From NCBI GenBank assembly GCA_036245525.1, contig BTPG01000004.1:207952899-208016898 (forward strand): DNA of 64,000 nucleotides. The letters run 5' to 3'. This document shows, in pieces, positions 1 to 10,836 of this stretch. Both the position numbers and the translations under genes were made by a program. Each line of letters begins with the position of its first letter. Position 1 is the stretch's first letter. The notes below the pieces were generated by a model. It did no database searches, had not been told where the DNA came from, and saw only the letters and a program-made list of their open reading frames with translations. Origin of the DNA: Semisulcospira habei (taxonomy: Eukaryota > Mollusca > Gastropoda > Semisulcospiridae).

Positions 1-248
1 GTGTACCCTCTAAAATTTATACCTGGGTTAGTTAGTTAGTTATTTGGGTTTAACGCCGAGCAGGCGACTAAGGCCATCTCACGGCGGGATGGGTAAAAAT
101 CTGGTCAGCCAGACTAAAAGCAAGGTCTTAAGACAAGATGTAAATATAGATTAAAAATCTCAGGCTAAAATGTCGCACATGTCTGGAAAAGAAACGTCTA
201 CAGACTCTCAAAAAGGGCAAATAAAAAATTCACATAGTCTATGAATGC

Positions 249-3200
249 TCAGATCTTGTTAAAAATATTGCATTCTCTCAAAAAATTGAAGATTTTGTCC
301 GGGGGAACATCCCGGAACAAAACCTTCAAGGAGTCTGCTGTGAAGTGTTTATATCTGGTGTCAATTAGGTCAGCACAATACAGCAAAAAGTGTCGAACAG
401 AAAACTGCTCATCACAGGCAAAACACCATGGACGCTCATCCTGTTTAAGTAAGTAAGAGTGCGTAACATATGTGTGCCCGATGTGGAGCCGAGCAAGGAC
501 AGTCTCCTCACGGCGGCTGCCGCAGCGGAAAGGTAGACTGTCAGACAACTTAGGAAGAGCTTCATGAAGCTTGTTCCCTTCCTCTTTGTCCCACTCGGAC
601 TGCCACTCGCGGGCTATGTACGCACTAATAACAGGTTTAAAATCACTATAGACAGTCTGTGTGTCAGGGACAGGGTCACTGCGGGCACTGTTGGCAGCAG
701 AATCTGCGATTCTGTTGCCTTCGATGCCCACATGGCCTGGGACCCAAATAAAAATGATGTCATAATATTCCTTCATCAAGTCCGCGTAGAGCTCTCTAAT
801 CTGCACCAGCATTGGATGGTCTGTTCCCGCGCCCTGAAGGGCCTGCAGGGCAGAAAGAGAGTCAGACAGAATCAGGAAGTTCCTTTCCCGAGACTGATAG
901 GCATGCTTGAGTGCTAGCAGAATGGCCTGCAGTTCTGCACTAAATACAGAGGAATGGTCAGGGAGACGGAGCTTAAATGGGCGTCTAGGATGGCGAGAGG
1001 ACACTGCAGCCGCAGCCACTCTTCCATCCTCAGACTTGGACCCATCCGTATAAAGACGACAATAGCCAGGAAAAATTGAAAGGAGTTCATTGAGGCTCTG
1101 TTGGTATATGGCTGGTGGAGTACAATCCTTCTTGTGGGCAGTCAAGTCCAGCAAGATGTCAGGAACTGGTAGTAGCCAGGGTGGAGTGACGTGTTGCAGA
1201 GATTCCGAAACTTTGTCCAGGTCCACTCCGGCCGCCTGCAGATGAGGTCGGACACGGAAGGAAAGTGGACGGACAGCTCCCGGATGGGCATCGTAAATCT
1301 CTGCAAACGACGGGTTAAAAACACAATCATAGGCAGGATTTTCTGGATGGGCCTTCAGCTTCAGAACGTAGCTGAGCATGAGGCGGATGCGGCGGAGCCT
1401 GAGAGAAGGCTCCCCTGCCTCTGCATACAGACTAGGAACTGGAGATGTCCTGAAGGCTCCCAGACATATGCGCAGACCTTGATGGTGAATTGTGTTCAGA
1501 CGCTGCAGAACAGACTTGGAAGCCGAGCCATATACCACAGAGCCGTAATCCAGTTTGGACCGAACAAGGGCCCGGTACAGTCGAAGTAAGACGATGCGGT
1601 CTGCACCCCAGTCAGTACGACCAACGACACGAAGAATGTCGAGGGCCTTCCGACAAGAGGTTCTAAGGTAGTTAACATGGTTGCAGAAGGTCAATCTTTT
1701 GTCAAAGATGACCCCCAGAAACTTAGCCTCTTCAGCCACCTTAATTGGCACTCCAGCAATGCTCAGGCTAGGTTCTGGAAAAAATTTCGTCTGGTTAGTA
1801 AAATGCACACAGACTGTCTTGGAGGGCGAGAATCTGAATCCATTGAGAGACACCCACCCCTGGATGCGATCAACGCACAGCTGCAAGCGCCTCTCAAGGG
1901 ACGCAAGTCCTCGACCTCGTGCACACAAAGCAAAGTCGTCCACAAACAAAGAGCATTCAGAATCATCCTTGACGGCCTTTACAATGTTATTTATTTTAAT
2001 GCTAAATAAAACAGGAGATAGAATACTGCCCTGCGGGACACCCATCTCCTGTTCAAAGGAGTCGGAGAGGGTGGAGCCCACACGGACATGGAACGACCTG
2101 TTGGACAAAAAATTGTGAATAAAAACGGGCAGATGCCCTTTAAAACCCATGTCCGACAAATCAGACATTATACCATGCTTCCAGGTAGTGTCATATGCCT
2201 TTTCAAGATCAAAGAAAATTGCATAGACATGCTGCTTGTTGACAAAAGCATCTCGGATAAAAGACTCAAAGCGGACTAGATGGTCAGTTGTACTACGGAA
2301 GCGCCGGAAACCGCACTGGAGGTCTGTGATGAGACCCTGTGACTCAAGATGCCACACCAGTCGGGCGTTGACCAAGCGTTCCATAGTTTTACATAAACAT
2401 GATGTCAAAGCTATTGGCCGGTAGTTGCCTGGGTCGGAAGGATCCTTACCCGGCTTGGGAATTGGCACAACCACAGCCTGGCGCCAAGATGGCGGAAAAT
2501 GACCGGTTATCCAGATATGGTTAAAGGCCTTGAGAAGTACAAGGAGTGAATCCTCAGGCAGATGAGTTAGGAGCTGATAATGGATGGTATCTAATCCAGC
2601 AGCAGAGTCAGTACATTTCTGCATGGCTTGCTGCAATTCTGAAAACGTAAAAGGGGCATTATAGTCTTCCGAGTTATCCGATATAAAATCACAAGCACAA
2701 GATTCTCGCTTCTCCTTCTCTCTCTGGAAGAAAGGTGAATAATGCTCTGTTGAAGAATTATGGGCAATGGTGGAGGCAAGCAAATTGGCCACAGCCTTTT
2801 TATCTGTGACCAAACTGGCACCATCTCTAAGATGGCCGACAGAAGCCGAGCCACCCCTGCCCCTAATTCTTCGAACAGCCTTCCAGACTTTTTGGGACGG
2901 AGTCCTAGAAGATAAAGATGAGACGAAGCGTCTCCAGGAAGCACGGCGTTCACGTTTAAAAATATAACGGGCTTTCGCCCGCTGTCTCTTAAAGGTTAAA
3001 ATATTTGCTTGCGACGGATTACGAAATGCACGTCGCTGAGCAGATTTGCGCATTGTTTGGGCCTTGCGGCACTCTTCATTGAACCATGGTACTCTCGGCT
3101 TCCGAGGGAGTGATGTGGAAGTTCTAGGGATGGTTTCACCTGCAACCTCCAACAAAATAGAAGTAAAACAAGAAACAGGTTCTTCAGCTGACATGACCAC

Positions 3201-3941
3201 CTCCTCTGTAAGACGAGACTGACAGAGAGAGGCAAACAGAGACCAGTTAGCTTTCTGGAGATTCCAGCGCCCCACCGGCGAATCCTCCTCACAGCTGACC
3301 GATGACAGGACTACTGGGAAGTGGTCACTACCACACAGGTCATCGTGAACCTTCCAGTCAAAGTCCAGCATGAGAGAAGGATCACACACAGTGAGGTCTA
3401 GAACAGAACTAGATCCGGAACCTGAGTTAGAGTATGTAGGTGAGCCATCGTTAAAGACACATAGGTTAAGTTGAGAAAAAACATCTTCTAACATCTGACC
3501 TCTGCCATCATAGTGGTCACTACCCCAAAGGTGAGCATGACCGTTAAAATCCCCCATGAGAATAAAGGGAGGGGGCAGTTGATCTACTAAGTGAAAAATA
3601 TCATTGCTACAGACCCGCAGTGATGGTGGCAGGTAAATACTGCATATGGTTATGGTCTTTTTTAAGGTAACCCGAGCAGCGACAGCCTGAAGACAGGTGT
3701 CGATGCTAACGGGGCTACATAAAATTTGGCTACTAATGAGAAGAGCCGCTCCACCTGAGCGCCTCTCCGAATCAGAGCCTTTATGTATAACATTAAAACC
3801 ATTAAAAGACACAGGGTCAGAAGTCTTCAGGTAAGTCTCCTGAAGAGATATGACTGAGGGGTTATAGAACTTGACTAAAAGACGTAATTCCTCAAAGTTA
3901 GCTCGAAAACCACGACAATTCCACTGAAGCAAAGAGTCCAT
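249..3941 (-). CDS. LINE-A ORF2, endonuclease / reverse transcriptase / RNase H polyprotein (1230 aa)
   Basis: An intact 1230-residue frame. Residues 1-225 are an exonuclease-endonuclease-phosphatase fold: QWNCRGF, LQETYL, MGDFNGH and SDHFP keep the expected Asn, Glu, Asp/Asn and His residues. Residues about 460-740 are the RT, with FFDLEKAYDTTW, PQGSILSPVLF and the catalytic FVDDF box (a variant of YXDD). Residues about 960-1090 are RNase H, with YTDGS, SAELQAI, LSDSLSAL and NRIADSAAN giving the acidic residues. Near the C-terminus, CFACDEQFSVRHFLLYC is a CX2CX7HX4C zinc-binding motif as in I/R1-type LINEs. The start lies 2 nt after the ORF1 stop, so it is probably translated by termination-reinitiation. 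With all motifs present this copy could be a source element. Confidence 0.93.
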   Translation of the reverse strand: MDSLLQWNCRGFRANFEELRLLVKFYNPSVISLQETYLKTSDPVSFNGFNVIHKGSDSERRSGGAALLISSQILCSPVSIDTCLQAVAARVTLKKTITICSIYLPPSLRVCSNDIFHLVDQLPPPFILMGDFNGHAHLWGSDHYDGRGQMLEDVFSQLNLCVFNDGSPTYSNSGSGSSSVLDLTVCDPSLMLDFDWKVHDDLCGSDHFPVVLSSVSCEEDSPVGRWNLQKANWSLFASLCQSRLTEEVVMSAEEPVSCFTSILLEVAGETIPRTSTSLPRKPRVPWFNEECRKAQTMRKSAQRRAFRNPSQANILTFKRQRAKARYIFKRERRASWRRFVSSLSSRTPSQKVWKAVRRIRGRGGSASVGHLRDGASLVTDKKAVANLLASTIAHNSSTEHYSPFFQREKEKRESCACDFISDNSEDYNAPFTFSELQQAMQKCTDSAAGLDTIHYQLLTHLPEDSLLVLLKAFNHIWITGHFPPSWRQAVVVPIPKPGKDPSDPGNYRPIALTSCLCKTMERLVNARLVWHLESQGLITDLQCGFRRFRSTTDHLVRFESFIRDAFVNKQHVYAIFFDLEKAYDTTWKHGIMSDLSDMGFKGHLPVFIHNFLSNRSFHVRVGSTLSDSFEQEMGVPQGSILSPVLFSIKINNIVKAVKDDSECSLFVDDFALCARGRGLASLERRLQLCVDRIQGWVSLNGFRFSPSKTVCVHFTNQTKFFPEPSLSIAGVPIKVAEEAKFLGVIFDKRLTFCNHVNYLRTSCRKALDILRVVGRTDWGADRIVLLRLYRALVRSKLDYGSVVYGSASKSVLQRLNTIHHQGLRICLGAFRTSPVPSLYAEAGEPSLRLRRIRLMLSYVLKLKAHPENPAYDCVFNPSFAEIYDAHPGAVRPLSFRVRPHLQAAGVDLDKVSESLQHVTPPWLLPVPDILLDLTAHKKDCTPPAIYQQSLNELLSIFPGYCRLYTDGSKSEDGRVAAAAVSSRHPRRPFKLRLPDHSSVFSAELQAILLALKHAYQSRERNFLILSDSLSALQALQGAGTDHPMLVQIRELYADLMKEYYDIIFIWVPGHVGIEGNRIADSAANSARSDPVPDTQTVYSDFKPVISAYIAREWQSEWDKEEGNKLHEALPKLSDSLPFRCGSRREETVLARLHIGHTYVTHSYLLKQDERPWCFACDEQFSVRHFLLYCADLIDTRYKHFTADSLKVLFRDVPPDKIFNFLRECNIFNKI

Positions 3942-3943
3942 GA

Positions 3944-5383
3944 TTAAGTCTGATCTGGGGGTAAGGAGTTTTTCCCCCCTTTTTCCTTTACCTTGGAAGG
4001 AGTTGAAGAAACAGAGGGGGGCCGGCTCCCGGGCCTCCTCTGGTTCTTCGGAGAGGAAGGGGGTGGAGCTGCCGCAGCATCAGCAACAACAACTTCCACT
4101 CCCTCCATCCGCTCCTCCAGTGCAGCATATTTGTTTTGAAGGGGCACATCTGTGTTCCCCTTCTGGGCCCGTGCGCACAGCGGTCCCATAGATTTCTTAG
4201 ACTTCTGGTCCTGGGCAGCGTTCCTGCCGCTAGAGTTAGCGGCCTTAGAAGGCTGACCAGAGCCAGAAGCCTTTGGAGTTGACTGACTAACAGGTTTGGG
4301 TGGGGGCTGAGGCTTAGGGGCAACAGAAGGCGGCACAACCGGACCGGCAGTGTCCGCCTTCTGCGTTCCCTGGCTCCTTGTCACCACCGGAGGAGGGTTA
4401 CTCTCCAGGGGCGAGATGAGCCGAGGCTCCGCCCCCAACCAAGAAGTTGGGGTCTGACATGAAAAGTCTTTGGTGGGGCGCTTGCCTGCCACCGCTGCAC
4501 TAAAAGTATACACTGAGGTGTTAGAGGTTGGGGCAGCCGCAGATGCCCCAGGGCCTTCAACCAGTTTTTTGGCATCCAGAAAGGACAGCCCCTTCTCCAC
4601 ACGCACCTGCTGAATCTTGCACTCGGATATCCAACGAGGGCATTTCTTATCCGAAGCCATATGCGCCCCCTGGCAATTCACACACAGGGGGGTGGCTGTG
4701 CAGGACTCAGCAGAGTGTCCGGGCCTAGTGCAACGGGCGCATGAAGCCTCTGCCTGACGGCATGTCTTCTGCCCATGGCCATACTTTTGGCACTTAAAGC
4801 ACCGGAGGGGAAGAGGGACGTACTTTTTCACTCTCAGGGAGTAGTAACCTCCCCAGATGGTAGTAGGAGGGGTGGGGGTGCCAAACGTCAGGATGATGGT
4901 AGGGAGACGGATCTCCCCACCACCTCGCTTGGAAGCGAAGCGCCTGACGCAAGTCACCCCCTGAGACTTAAGGTTCCTTACAAGTTCATCTTCTGACAGT
5001 TCTGCCAAAGCTTGATCTTTGATTACGCCTCTTGACGAATTCATAGTTTTGTGGGGTGTGACTTCCACAGGAGTGTCTCCGATGGAAGAGAGCCCCAGTA
5101 GCCCGCTGGAGTGTGCCCGAGTACGGCACTCCACCAGCAAGTCACCAGACCTGAGGCGCTGGGCGTCAGGCCTGCCAACACGGCTCCTGAGGGTCTCCCC
5201 CACCAGAAAAGGATGCAGCTTGGTAACTGGTTTCTCCTTCACCTTGCTATGGACAATGAGGAAGCGAGGCCATACGGCAGACGCCTGAGGCGTCGCTTCC
5301 TCACAGTCTGAATCACTGTCATGTGCAATGTCGGTGTCTATGCGCCGTTTCTGTGCTAGTTTTGGTTTTTTGGTTTTATCCAT
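3944..5383 (-). CDS. LINE-A ORF1, zinc-knuckle nucleic-acid-binding protein (479 aa)
   Basis: An open frame of 479 residues that starts at the Met beginning MDKTKKPK and stops 2 nt before the ORF2 start. The middle (about residues 190-245) has three zinc-knuckle-type motifs. The first two are CX2CX4HX4C (CFKCQKYGHGQKTC and CARCTRPGHSAESC) and the third is a variant, CVNCQGAHMASDKKC. The C-terminal 200 residues are low-complexity, rich in Pro, Ser and Lys. In this class of LINE, ORF1 binds the element RNA to form the retrotransposition particle; that role is family knowledge. The same ORF recurs at 10837-12278, 55133-56330 and 57953-59380, which supports real coding content. No frameshift is seen in this copy. 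Confidence 0.9.
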   Translation of the reverse strand: MDKTKKPKLAQKRRIDTDIAHDSDSDCEEATPQASAVWPRFLIVHSKVKEKPVTKLHPFLVGETLRSRVGRPDAQRLRSGDLLVECRTRAHSSGLLGLSSIGDTPVEVTPHKTMNSSRGVIKDQALAELSEDELVRNLKSQGVTCVRRFASKRGGGEIRLPTIILTFGTPTPPTTIWGGYYSLRVKKYVPLPLRCFKCQKYGHGQKTCRQAEASCARCTRPGHSAESCTATPLCVNCQGAHMASDKKCPRWISECKIQQVRVEKGLSFLDAKKLVEGPGASAAAPTSNTSVYTFSAAVAGKRPTKDFSCQTPTSWLGAEPRLISPLESNPPPVVTRSQGTQKADTAGPVVPPSVAPKPQPPPKPVSQSTPKASGSGQPSKAANSSGRNAAQDQKSKKSMGPLCARAQKGNTDVPLQNKYAALEERMEGVEVVVADAAAAPPPSSPKNQRRPGSRPPSVSSTPSKVKEKGGKNSLPPDQT

Positions 5384-5906
5384 ATTATATTAGTAGAGAT
5401 ATTCATCCCCCGGGGGTCCCCGCCCGCCACCGAGCCCAACAAGGGAAAGTGCAACTGTCGGCGGGTCTCCAGCCGACGCACAATGGAGACTGCCCGAAAG
5501 ATATACTCAAGGGGGTAAGCCCGATTGAACCGTTTGAGCCACCGCCTTCTATCACACCGTTGAATGCAGGGGAATACTGGCGTAAAGCACCTAATCAGCA
5601 GCAGAAGCTATAGCATGGTGCTCCGTATAGCAACCCGCATGTCAACAGTGGGATAGGGCTCAACGTGACAAGAGCCGATTGACTAGGCCGGTACGACTAG
5701 CCTCCCGTTTAGGTAGAAGTCAAGGCCGAAGTGGAGTGTTGGCACCAGTGAGCCGCAGCCCAAAGGGAACCTCAGCCACCAGGATCCTCTTCTCCCCCGA
5801 CACGGGTCTCCAAGCACGGCAAACACTTGGGATCCAAAGGACCAAAAAGTCACGAGTATTTTTAAGGACCAATCCAACATGGTACGACCTAGGTTAGCAC
5901 AGTTCC
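5384..5906 (-). other. LINE-A 5' untranslated region (proximal part)
   Basis: This stretch has no convincing ORF. It is strongly conserved in four LINE-A copies (also 12279-12780, 56335-56850 and 59395-59870), diverging mainly by small indels, as expected for a 5' UTR that carries the internal promoter of a LINE. In copies 1, 2, 4 and 5 it continues into a final segment of about 140 bp ending at the element 5' end. Which bases act as promoter cannot be read from sequence alone. Confidence 0.7.
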
Positions 5907-5910
5907 TTAA

Positions 5911-6600
5911 CCTTTAGCACGCTGGTGGCGACATTTGTCGCCAGCCGCCATCTTGCTTCATTATCGGATGGCGACATATGTCGCCACCGCGTGGTCTGTT
6001 CGAAATCGGCTATGGTAAACTCACTAGGTTGCTATGAAGCCTTTGCAAAGGATTGTGGGTGATTGTAAATGAGGCTTGCTTCCGTTTTATATCGGCCATC
6101 TTGCTAACTTCGAGTGCGTTTGAGCGATTCGAATTTTCTAAGCGAGAGTTTGTTCTGACGGCTTCATTTTGACAAAAGATGACCGATGAGGAGTTAGAAG
6201 CATTCATCAAAGAATACTTTAATGGAGTCAGATTCCGATGATGAAGGCTTTCTTGGCTTTTTGCCAGAAGACTTGAGATCGAAGGGGGGTGGGTGGGAGA
6301 TGGTGGTGATGGGCAGAGGAGCGATTCTGAATCGAGTGCTAGTGAACGCGGAAACGGTGCGTAATAAGCATTGATTATTTTTTTTTTTTTTAGGATAATA
6401 ACACAGATAACACAGTTTAAAGAATTGTGACATAATCTTGATTCATTTATTTACGTACATGCCAAATTCCACAACCATACATAGAAAAATTAAAAAGTTG
6501 TAGGCTTTTGAAGTAAGTAGGGTAGCGTTGGGTTTAGCCCACTCAAAAAGAATGCAGTTGCAGGGAAAAGAACTGCCAGCGGAAAGCAGAGTGCTAAAGG
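5911..6600. mobile_element. piggyBac-like non-autonomous element PB1 in the LINE-A 5' UTR
   Basis: The 690 bp insert is bounded by TTAA at 5907-5910 and 6601-6604. Copy 2 has a single TTAA at the same place, so the empty site is attested. The inverted ends begin CCTTTAGCAC on both sides. At 6179-6275 there is an acidic coding remnant, MTDEELEAFIKEYFNG followed in another frame by ESDSDDEGFLGFLPEDL, which looks like the N-terminus of a piggyBac-type transposase, with a frameshift. The catalytic region is absent, so this is an internally deleted copy that would need a transposase supplied elsewhere. Confidence 0.88.
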
Positions 6601-6752
6601 TTAAAAACCGGACCAGTGAAAAGGCTGAACAACATATCTGCTGACATCAAGTCCTAATCCTGGACAAAGATGGCACCCGTCCGCTAGCCCACTCAGTCAG
6701 GGAGTGAGCGGACTACCCACCTACGCCACGTGGAGGCCGGTGCCGGGTAGGC

Positions 6753-6929
6753 TTCCGCTGTGGGAAGGGGGTGGGGGGGGGGGGGTGGGGGGAGGAGGGT
6801 AGACCTGGGAAGCCGCAGGTCTTTCGCGCCGGTAAAAGCTCCACAGCTGCGACCATTGTTCCTCCACCCAGGCGGCGCATGTGTCACAAGTCTGCCCGGA
6901 GGCACAGCCAAAACATGGGAGGCAAACAG
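6753..6929 (-). pseudogene. DIRS G gag fragment (continues at 12922)
   Basis: Reading from 12990 down to 12922 and then, across LINE-A copy 2, from 6916 to 6760 on the minus strand gives the DIRS gag N-terminal module (CVKCG, FQWPSDTHSVCLP, then CDTCAAWVEEQWSQLW). One extra base breaks the frame near 6915. The piece is cut at 6752 by the 5' end of LINE-A copy 1. A poly-G run lies at 6776-6790. Bases 6917-6929 are the left target duplication of LINE-A copy 2. Confidence 0.75.
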
Positions 6930-7150
6930 TTAGTTAGTTATTTGGGTTTAACGCCGAGCAGGCAACTAAGGCCATCTCACGGCGGGAAGGGTAAAAATCT
7001 GGTCAGCCAGACTAAAAGAAAGGTCTTAAGACATGATGTAAATATACCTTAAAAATATGTCAGGCTAAAATGTCGCACAGGTCTTTAAAGAAAACGTCGG
7101 AAGACTCTCAAAAAGGTCAAAATAATAGAAACATCATAATCTATAAACGC

Positions 7151-10100
7151 TCAAATCTTATTAAAAATATGGCACTCTCTCAGAAAACTGAAGATCTTGT
7201 CCGGGGGCACATCCCGGAACAAAACTTTCAAGGAGTCTGCAGTGAAATGTTTATACCTTGTGTCGATTAGATCAGCACAAGACAACAAAAAGTGTTGAAC
7301 AGAGTACTGCTCGTCACAGGCATAACACCATGGACGCTCCTCCTGTTTAAGTAAATAAGAGTGCGTAACATACGTGTGGCCGATGTGGAGCCGAGCCAGG
7401 ACAGTCTCCTCACGGCGGCTGCCGCAGCGATAAGGTAGACCGTCGGACAACTTAGGAAGGGCTTCATGCAGCTTGTTAGCTTCCTCTTTGTCCCACTCGG
7501 ACTGCCACTCACGGGCTATGTACGCACTAGCCACATGTCTAAAATCACTATAAACAGTCTGTGTGTCAGGGACAGGGTCATTGCGGGCATCGTTGGCAGC
7601 AGAATCTGCGATCCTGTTGCCTGCGATGCCCACATGCCCTGGCACCCAAATAAAAATGATATCATAATATTCCTTCATCAAGTCCGCGTGGAGCTCTCTG
7701 ATCTGCACCAGCAGTGGGTGGTCATTTCCCGTGCCCTGAAGGGCCTGCAGGGCAGAAAGAGAGTCAGAATCAGGAAGTTCCTTTCTCTAGATCGATAAGC
7801 ATGCTTGAGTGCCAGCAGAACCGCCTGCAGTTCCGCACTAAATACAGATGAGTGGTCTGGGAGGCGGTGCTTAAATGGGCGTCTAGGATGGCGAGAGGAC
7901 ACTGCGGCCGCAGCCACTCTCCCATCCTCAGACTTTGACCCATCGGTATAGATGCGACAATAGCCAGGAAAAATTGAAAGCAGTTCATTGAGGCTCTGTT
8001 GGTATATGGCTGGTGGAGTAGAGTCTTTCTTGTGGGCAGTCAAGTCCAGCAAGATGTCAGGAACTGGTAAGAGCCAAGGTGGAGTGATGTGTTGCAGGGA
8101 TTCCGAAACTCTGTCCAGGTCCAATCCGGCCGCCTGCAGATGAGGTCGGACACGGAAAGAAAGTGGACGGACAGCTCCCGGATGGGTATCGTAAATCTCT
8201 GCAAACGATGGTTTAAAAACACAATCATAGGCAGGATTGTCTGGATGGGCCTTCAGTTTCAGAACGTAGCTGAGCATGAGGCGGATGCGGCGGAGCTTGA
8301 GAGAAGGCTCCCCTGCCTCGGCATACAGACTAGGAACTGGAGACGTCCTGAAGGCCCCAAGACATATCCGCAGACCCTGATGGTGAATTGTGTTCAGACG
8401 CTGTAGCACAGACTTGGAAGCTGAGCCATACACCACAGAGCCGTAATCCAGTTTGGACCGAACAAGGGCCCGGTACAGACGAAGTAAGACAGTACGGTCC
8501 GCACCCCAGTCAGTACGACCGACGACACGAAGAATGTCGAGAGCCTTCTGACAAGAGTTTCTAAGGTAATTAATATGGTTGCGGAAGGTAAGTCTTTTGT
8601 CAAAAATGACCCCCAGAAACTTTGCCTCCTCGGCCACCTTAATTGGCACTCCAGCAATGCTCAGGCTAGGTTCTGGAAAAAATTTCGTCTGGTTAGTAAA
8701 ATGCACACAAACAGTCTTGGAGGGCGAGAACTTGAATCCATTGAGAGACACCCACCGCTGGATGCGATCAACGCACAGCTGCAAGCGCCTCTCAAGGGAC
8801 GCAAGTCCTCGACCAAGTGCGCACAAAGCAAAGTCGTCAACAAACAAAGAGCATTCAGAATCATCCTTGACGGCCTTTACAATGTTATTAATTTTAATAC
8901 TAAATAAAACAGGAGATAGAATGCTGCCCTGTGGGACACCCATCTCCTGTTCAAAGGAGTCGGAGAGGGTGGAGCCCACACGGACATGGAACGACCGGTT
9001 AGTCAAAAAATTGTGAATAAAAACGGGCAGGTGCCCTTTAAAACCCATGTCCAACAAGTCAGACATTATGCCATACTTCCAGGTAGTGTCATACGCCTTC
9101 TCAAGATCAAAAAAAATTGCATAGACATGCTGCTTGTTGACAAAAGAATCTCGAATAAATGATTCAAAGCGGACTAAATGGTCAGTTGTACTACGGAAGC
9201 GCCGGAAACCGCACTGGAGGTCTGCGAGGAGACCCTGTGACTCAAGATGCCACACCAGGCGGGCATTGACCAGGCATAGTTTTACATAAACATGATGTCA
9301 AAGCGATAGGCCGGTAGTTGCCCGGGTCGGAAGGATCCTTACCCGGCTTGGGGATCGGTACAACCACAGCCTGGCGCCAAGATGGCGGAAAATTACCAGT
9401 TCTCCAGATATGGTTAAAGGCCTTGAGAAGTACAAGGAGTGACCTCTCAGGCAGATGCGTTAGGAATTGATAGTGGACGGTATCTAGGCCAGCAGCAGAG
9501 TTATTACATTTCTGCAAAGCTTGCTGCGATTCTGATAATGTAAACGGGACATTATAGTCTTCTGAGTTATCGGACTCAAAATCACAAATACGAGACTCTC
9601 GTTTCTCCTTCTCTCTCTGGAAGAAAGGTGAATAATGCTCCGTTGAAGAATTATGGGCAATGGTGGAGGCAAGCAAATTGGCCACAGCTTTTTTATCTGT
9701 AACCAAACTGACACCATCTCTAAGATGGCCAACAGAAGCCGAGCCACCTCTGCCCCTAATTCTCCGAACAGCCTTCCATACTTTCTGGGACGGAGTCCGA
9801 GAAGTTAAAGATGAGACGAAGCGTCTCCAGGAAGCACGGCGTTCACATTTAAAAATGTAACGGGCTTTCGCCCTCTGTCTTTTAAAGGTTAAAATATTTA
9901 CTTGCGACGGATTACGGAAAGCACGTCGCTGAGCAGATTTGCGCGCTATTTGGGCCTTGCGGCACTCTTCGTTGAACCATGGTACTCTCGGCTTTCGAGG
10001 GACTGATGCGGAAGTTTTAGGGATGGTTTCACCCGCTACGTCCAACAAAATAGTAGTAAAAGAAGAAATAGGTTCTTCAGATGACATGACCACCTCCTCT

Positions 10101-10834
10101 GTAATACGAGACTGACAGAGGGAGGTGAACAGAGGCCAGTTAGCTTTCTTAAGATTCCAGCGCCCCACCGGCGGATCCTCCCCACAGCTGACCGATGACA
10201 GGACTACTGGGAAGTGGTCACTACCACACAGGTCATCGTGAACCTTCCAGTCAAAGTCCAGCATGAGAGAAGGATCACACACAGTGAGGTCTAGAACAGA
10301 ACTAGATCCTGAACCTGGGTTAGAGTATGTAGGTGAACCATCGTTAAAGACACATAGATTAAGTTGAGAAAAAACATCTTCTAACATCTGACCTCTGCCA
10401 TCATAGTGGTCACTACCCCAAAGGTGAGCGTGACCGTTAAAATCCCCCATGAGAATAAAGGGAGGGGGCAGTTGATCAACTAAATTAAAAAAATCATTAC
10501 TACAGACCCGCAGGGATGGTGGCAGGTAAATACTGCATATAGTTATGGTCTTCTTCAAGGTAACCCGAGCTGCGACAGCCTGAAGACAGGTGTCGATGCT
10601 AACGGGGCTACATAAAATTTGGCTACTAATGAGAAGAGCCACTCCACCCGAGCGCCTCTCCGAATCACAGCCTTTATGTATAGCGTTAAAACCATTAAAG
10701 GACACAGGGTCAGAAGTCTTCAGGTAAGTCTCCTGAAGAGATATTACTGAGGGGTTATAGCACTTGACTAAAAGACGTAATTCCTCAAAGTTAGCTTGAA
10801 AACCACGACAATTCCACTGAAGCAGAGAGTCCAT
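7151..10834 (-). pseudogene. LINE-A copy 2 ORF2, broken by two small deletions
   Basis: The same domain order as copy 1 ORF2: endonuclease in 10834-9900, RT in 9360-8500 with FVDDF kept, RNase H below 8000. Compared with copy 1 there is a 5 bp deletion near 9273, just before the RT fingers, and a 4 bp deletion near 7766 inside the RNase H (normally LSDSLSAL). The gene therefore falls into three open pieces: 10834-9242, 9255-7678 and 7708-7151. The first piece holds a complete endonuclease, the second most of the RT, and the third the RNase H end and C-terminal CCHC motif. The product cannot be a full polyprotein. Confidence 0.92.
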
Positions 10835-10836
10835 GA

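Larger units (their letters stand above)
27..6752 (-). mobile_element. LINE-A copy 1, near full-length non-LTR retrotransposon
   Basis: The minus strand carries, in order, a 5' untranslated region (6752 to 5384), ORF1, ORF2, and a short 3' UTR ending in a tandem AACT repeat at 27-45. The 5' limit is set by comparison with copies 2, 4 and 5, which all stop at the same sequence (12921, 57731, 60018). Both ORFs are open. A 690 bp piggyBac-like element interrupts the 5' UTR. An endonuclease, RT and RNase H order with a repeat tail rather than poly-A fits the I/Nimb-like group of LINEs; the clade is inferred, not tested. The 5' flank is DIRS gag sequence; the 3' flank is cut off by the window start, and I found no target duplication. 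Confidence 0.9.

Noticed and set aside
564..917. Plus-strand ORFs over LINE-A copies (for example 564-917, 1191-1589, 1681-2118) that recur in copies 2 and 3
   Set aside because: They recur only because the LINE recurs. They lie antisense to ORF2 and lack motifs, so they are shadows of the minus-strand gene.
27..6752. Target-site duplication for LINE-A copy 1
   Set aside because: The 26 bases before the tail do not match the sequence beyond 6752, so none can be claimed.
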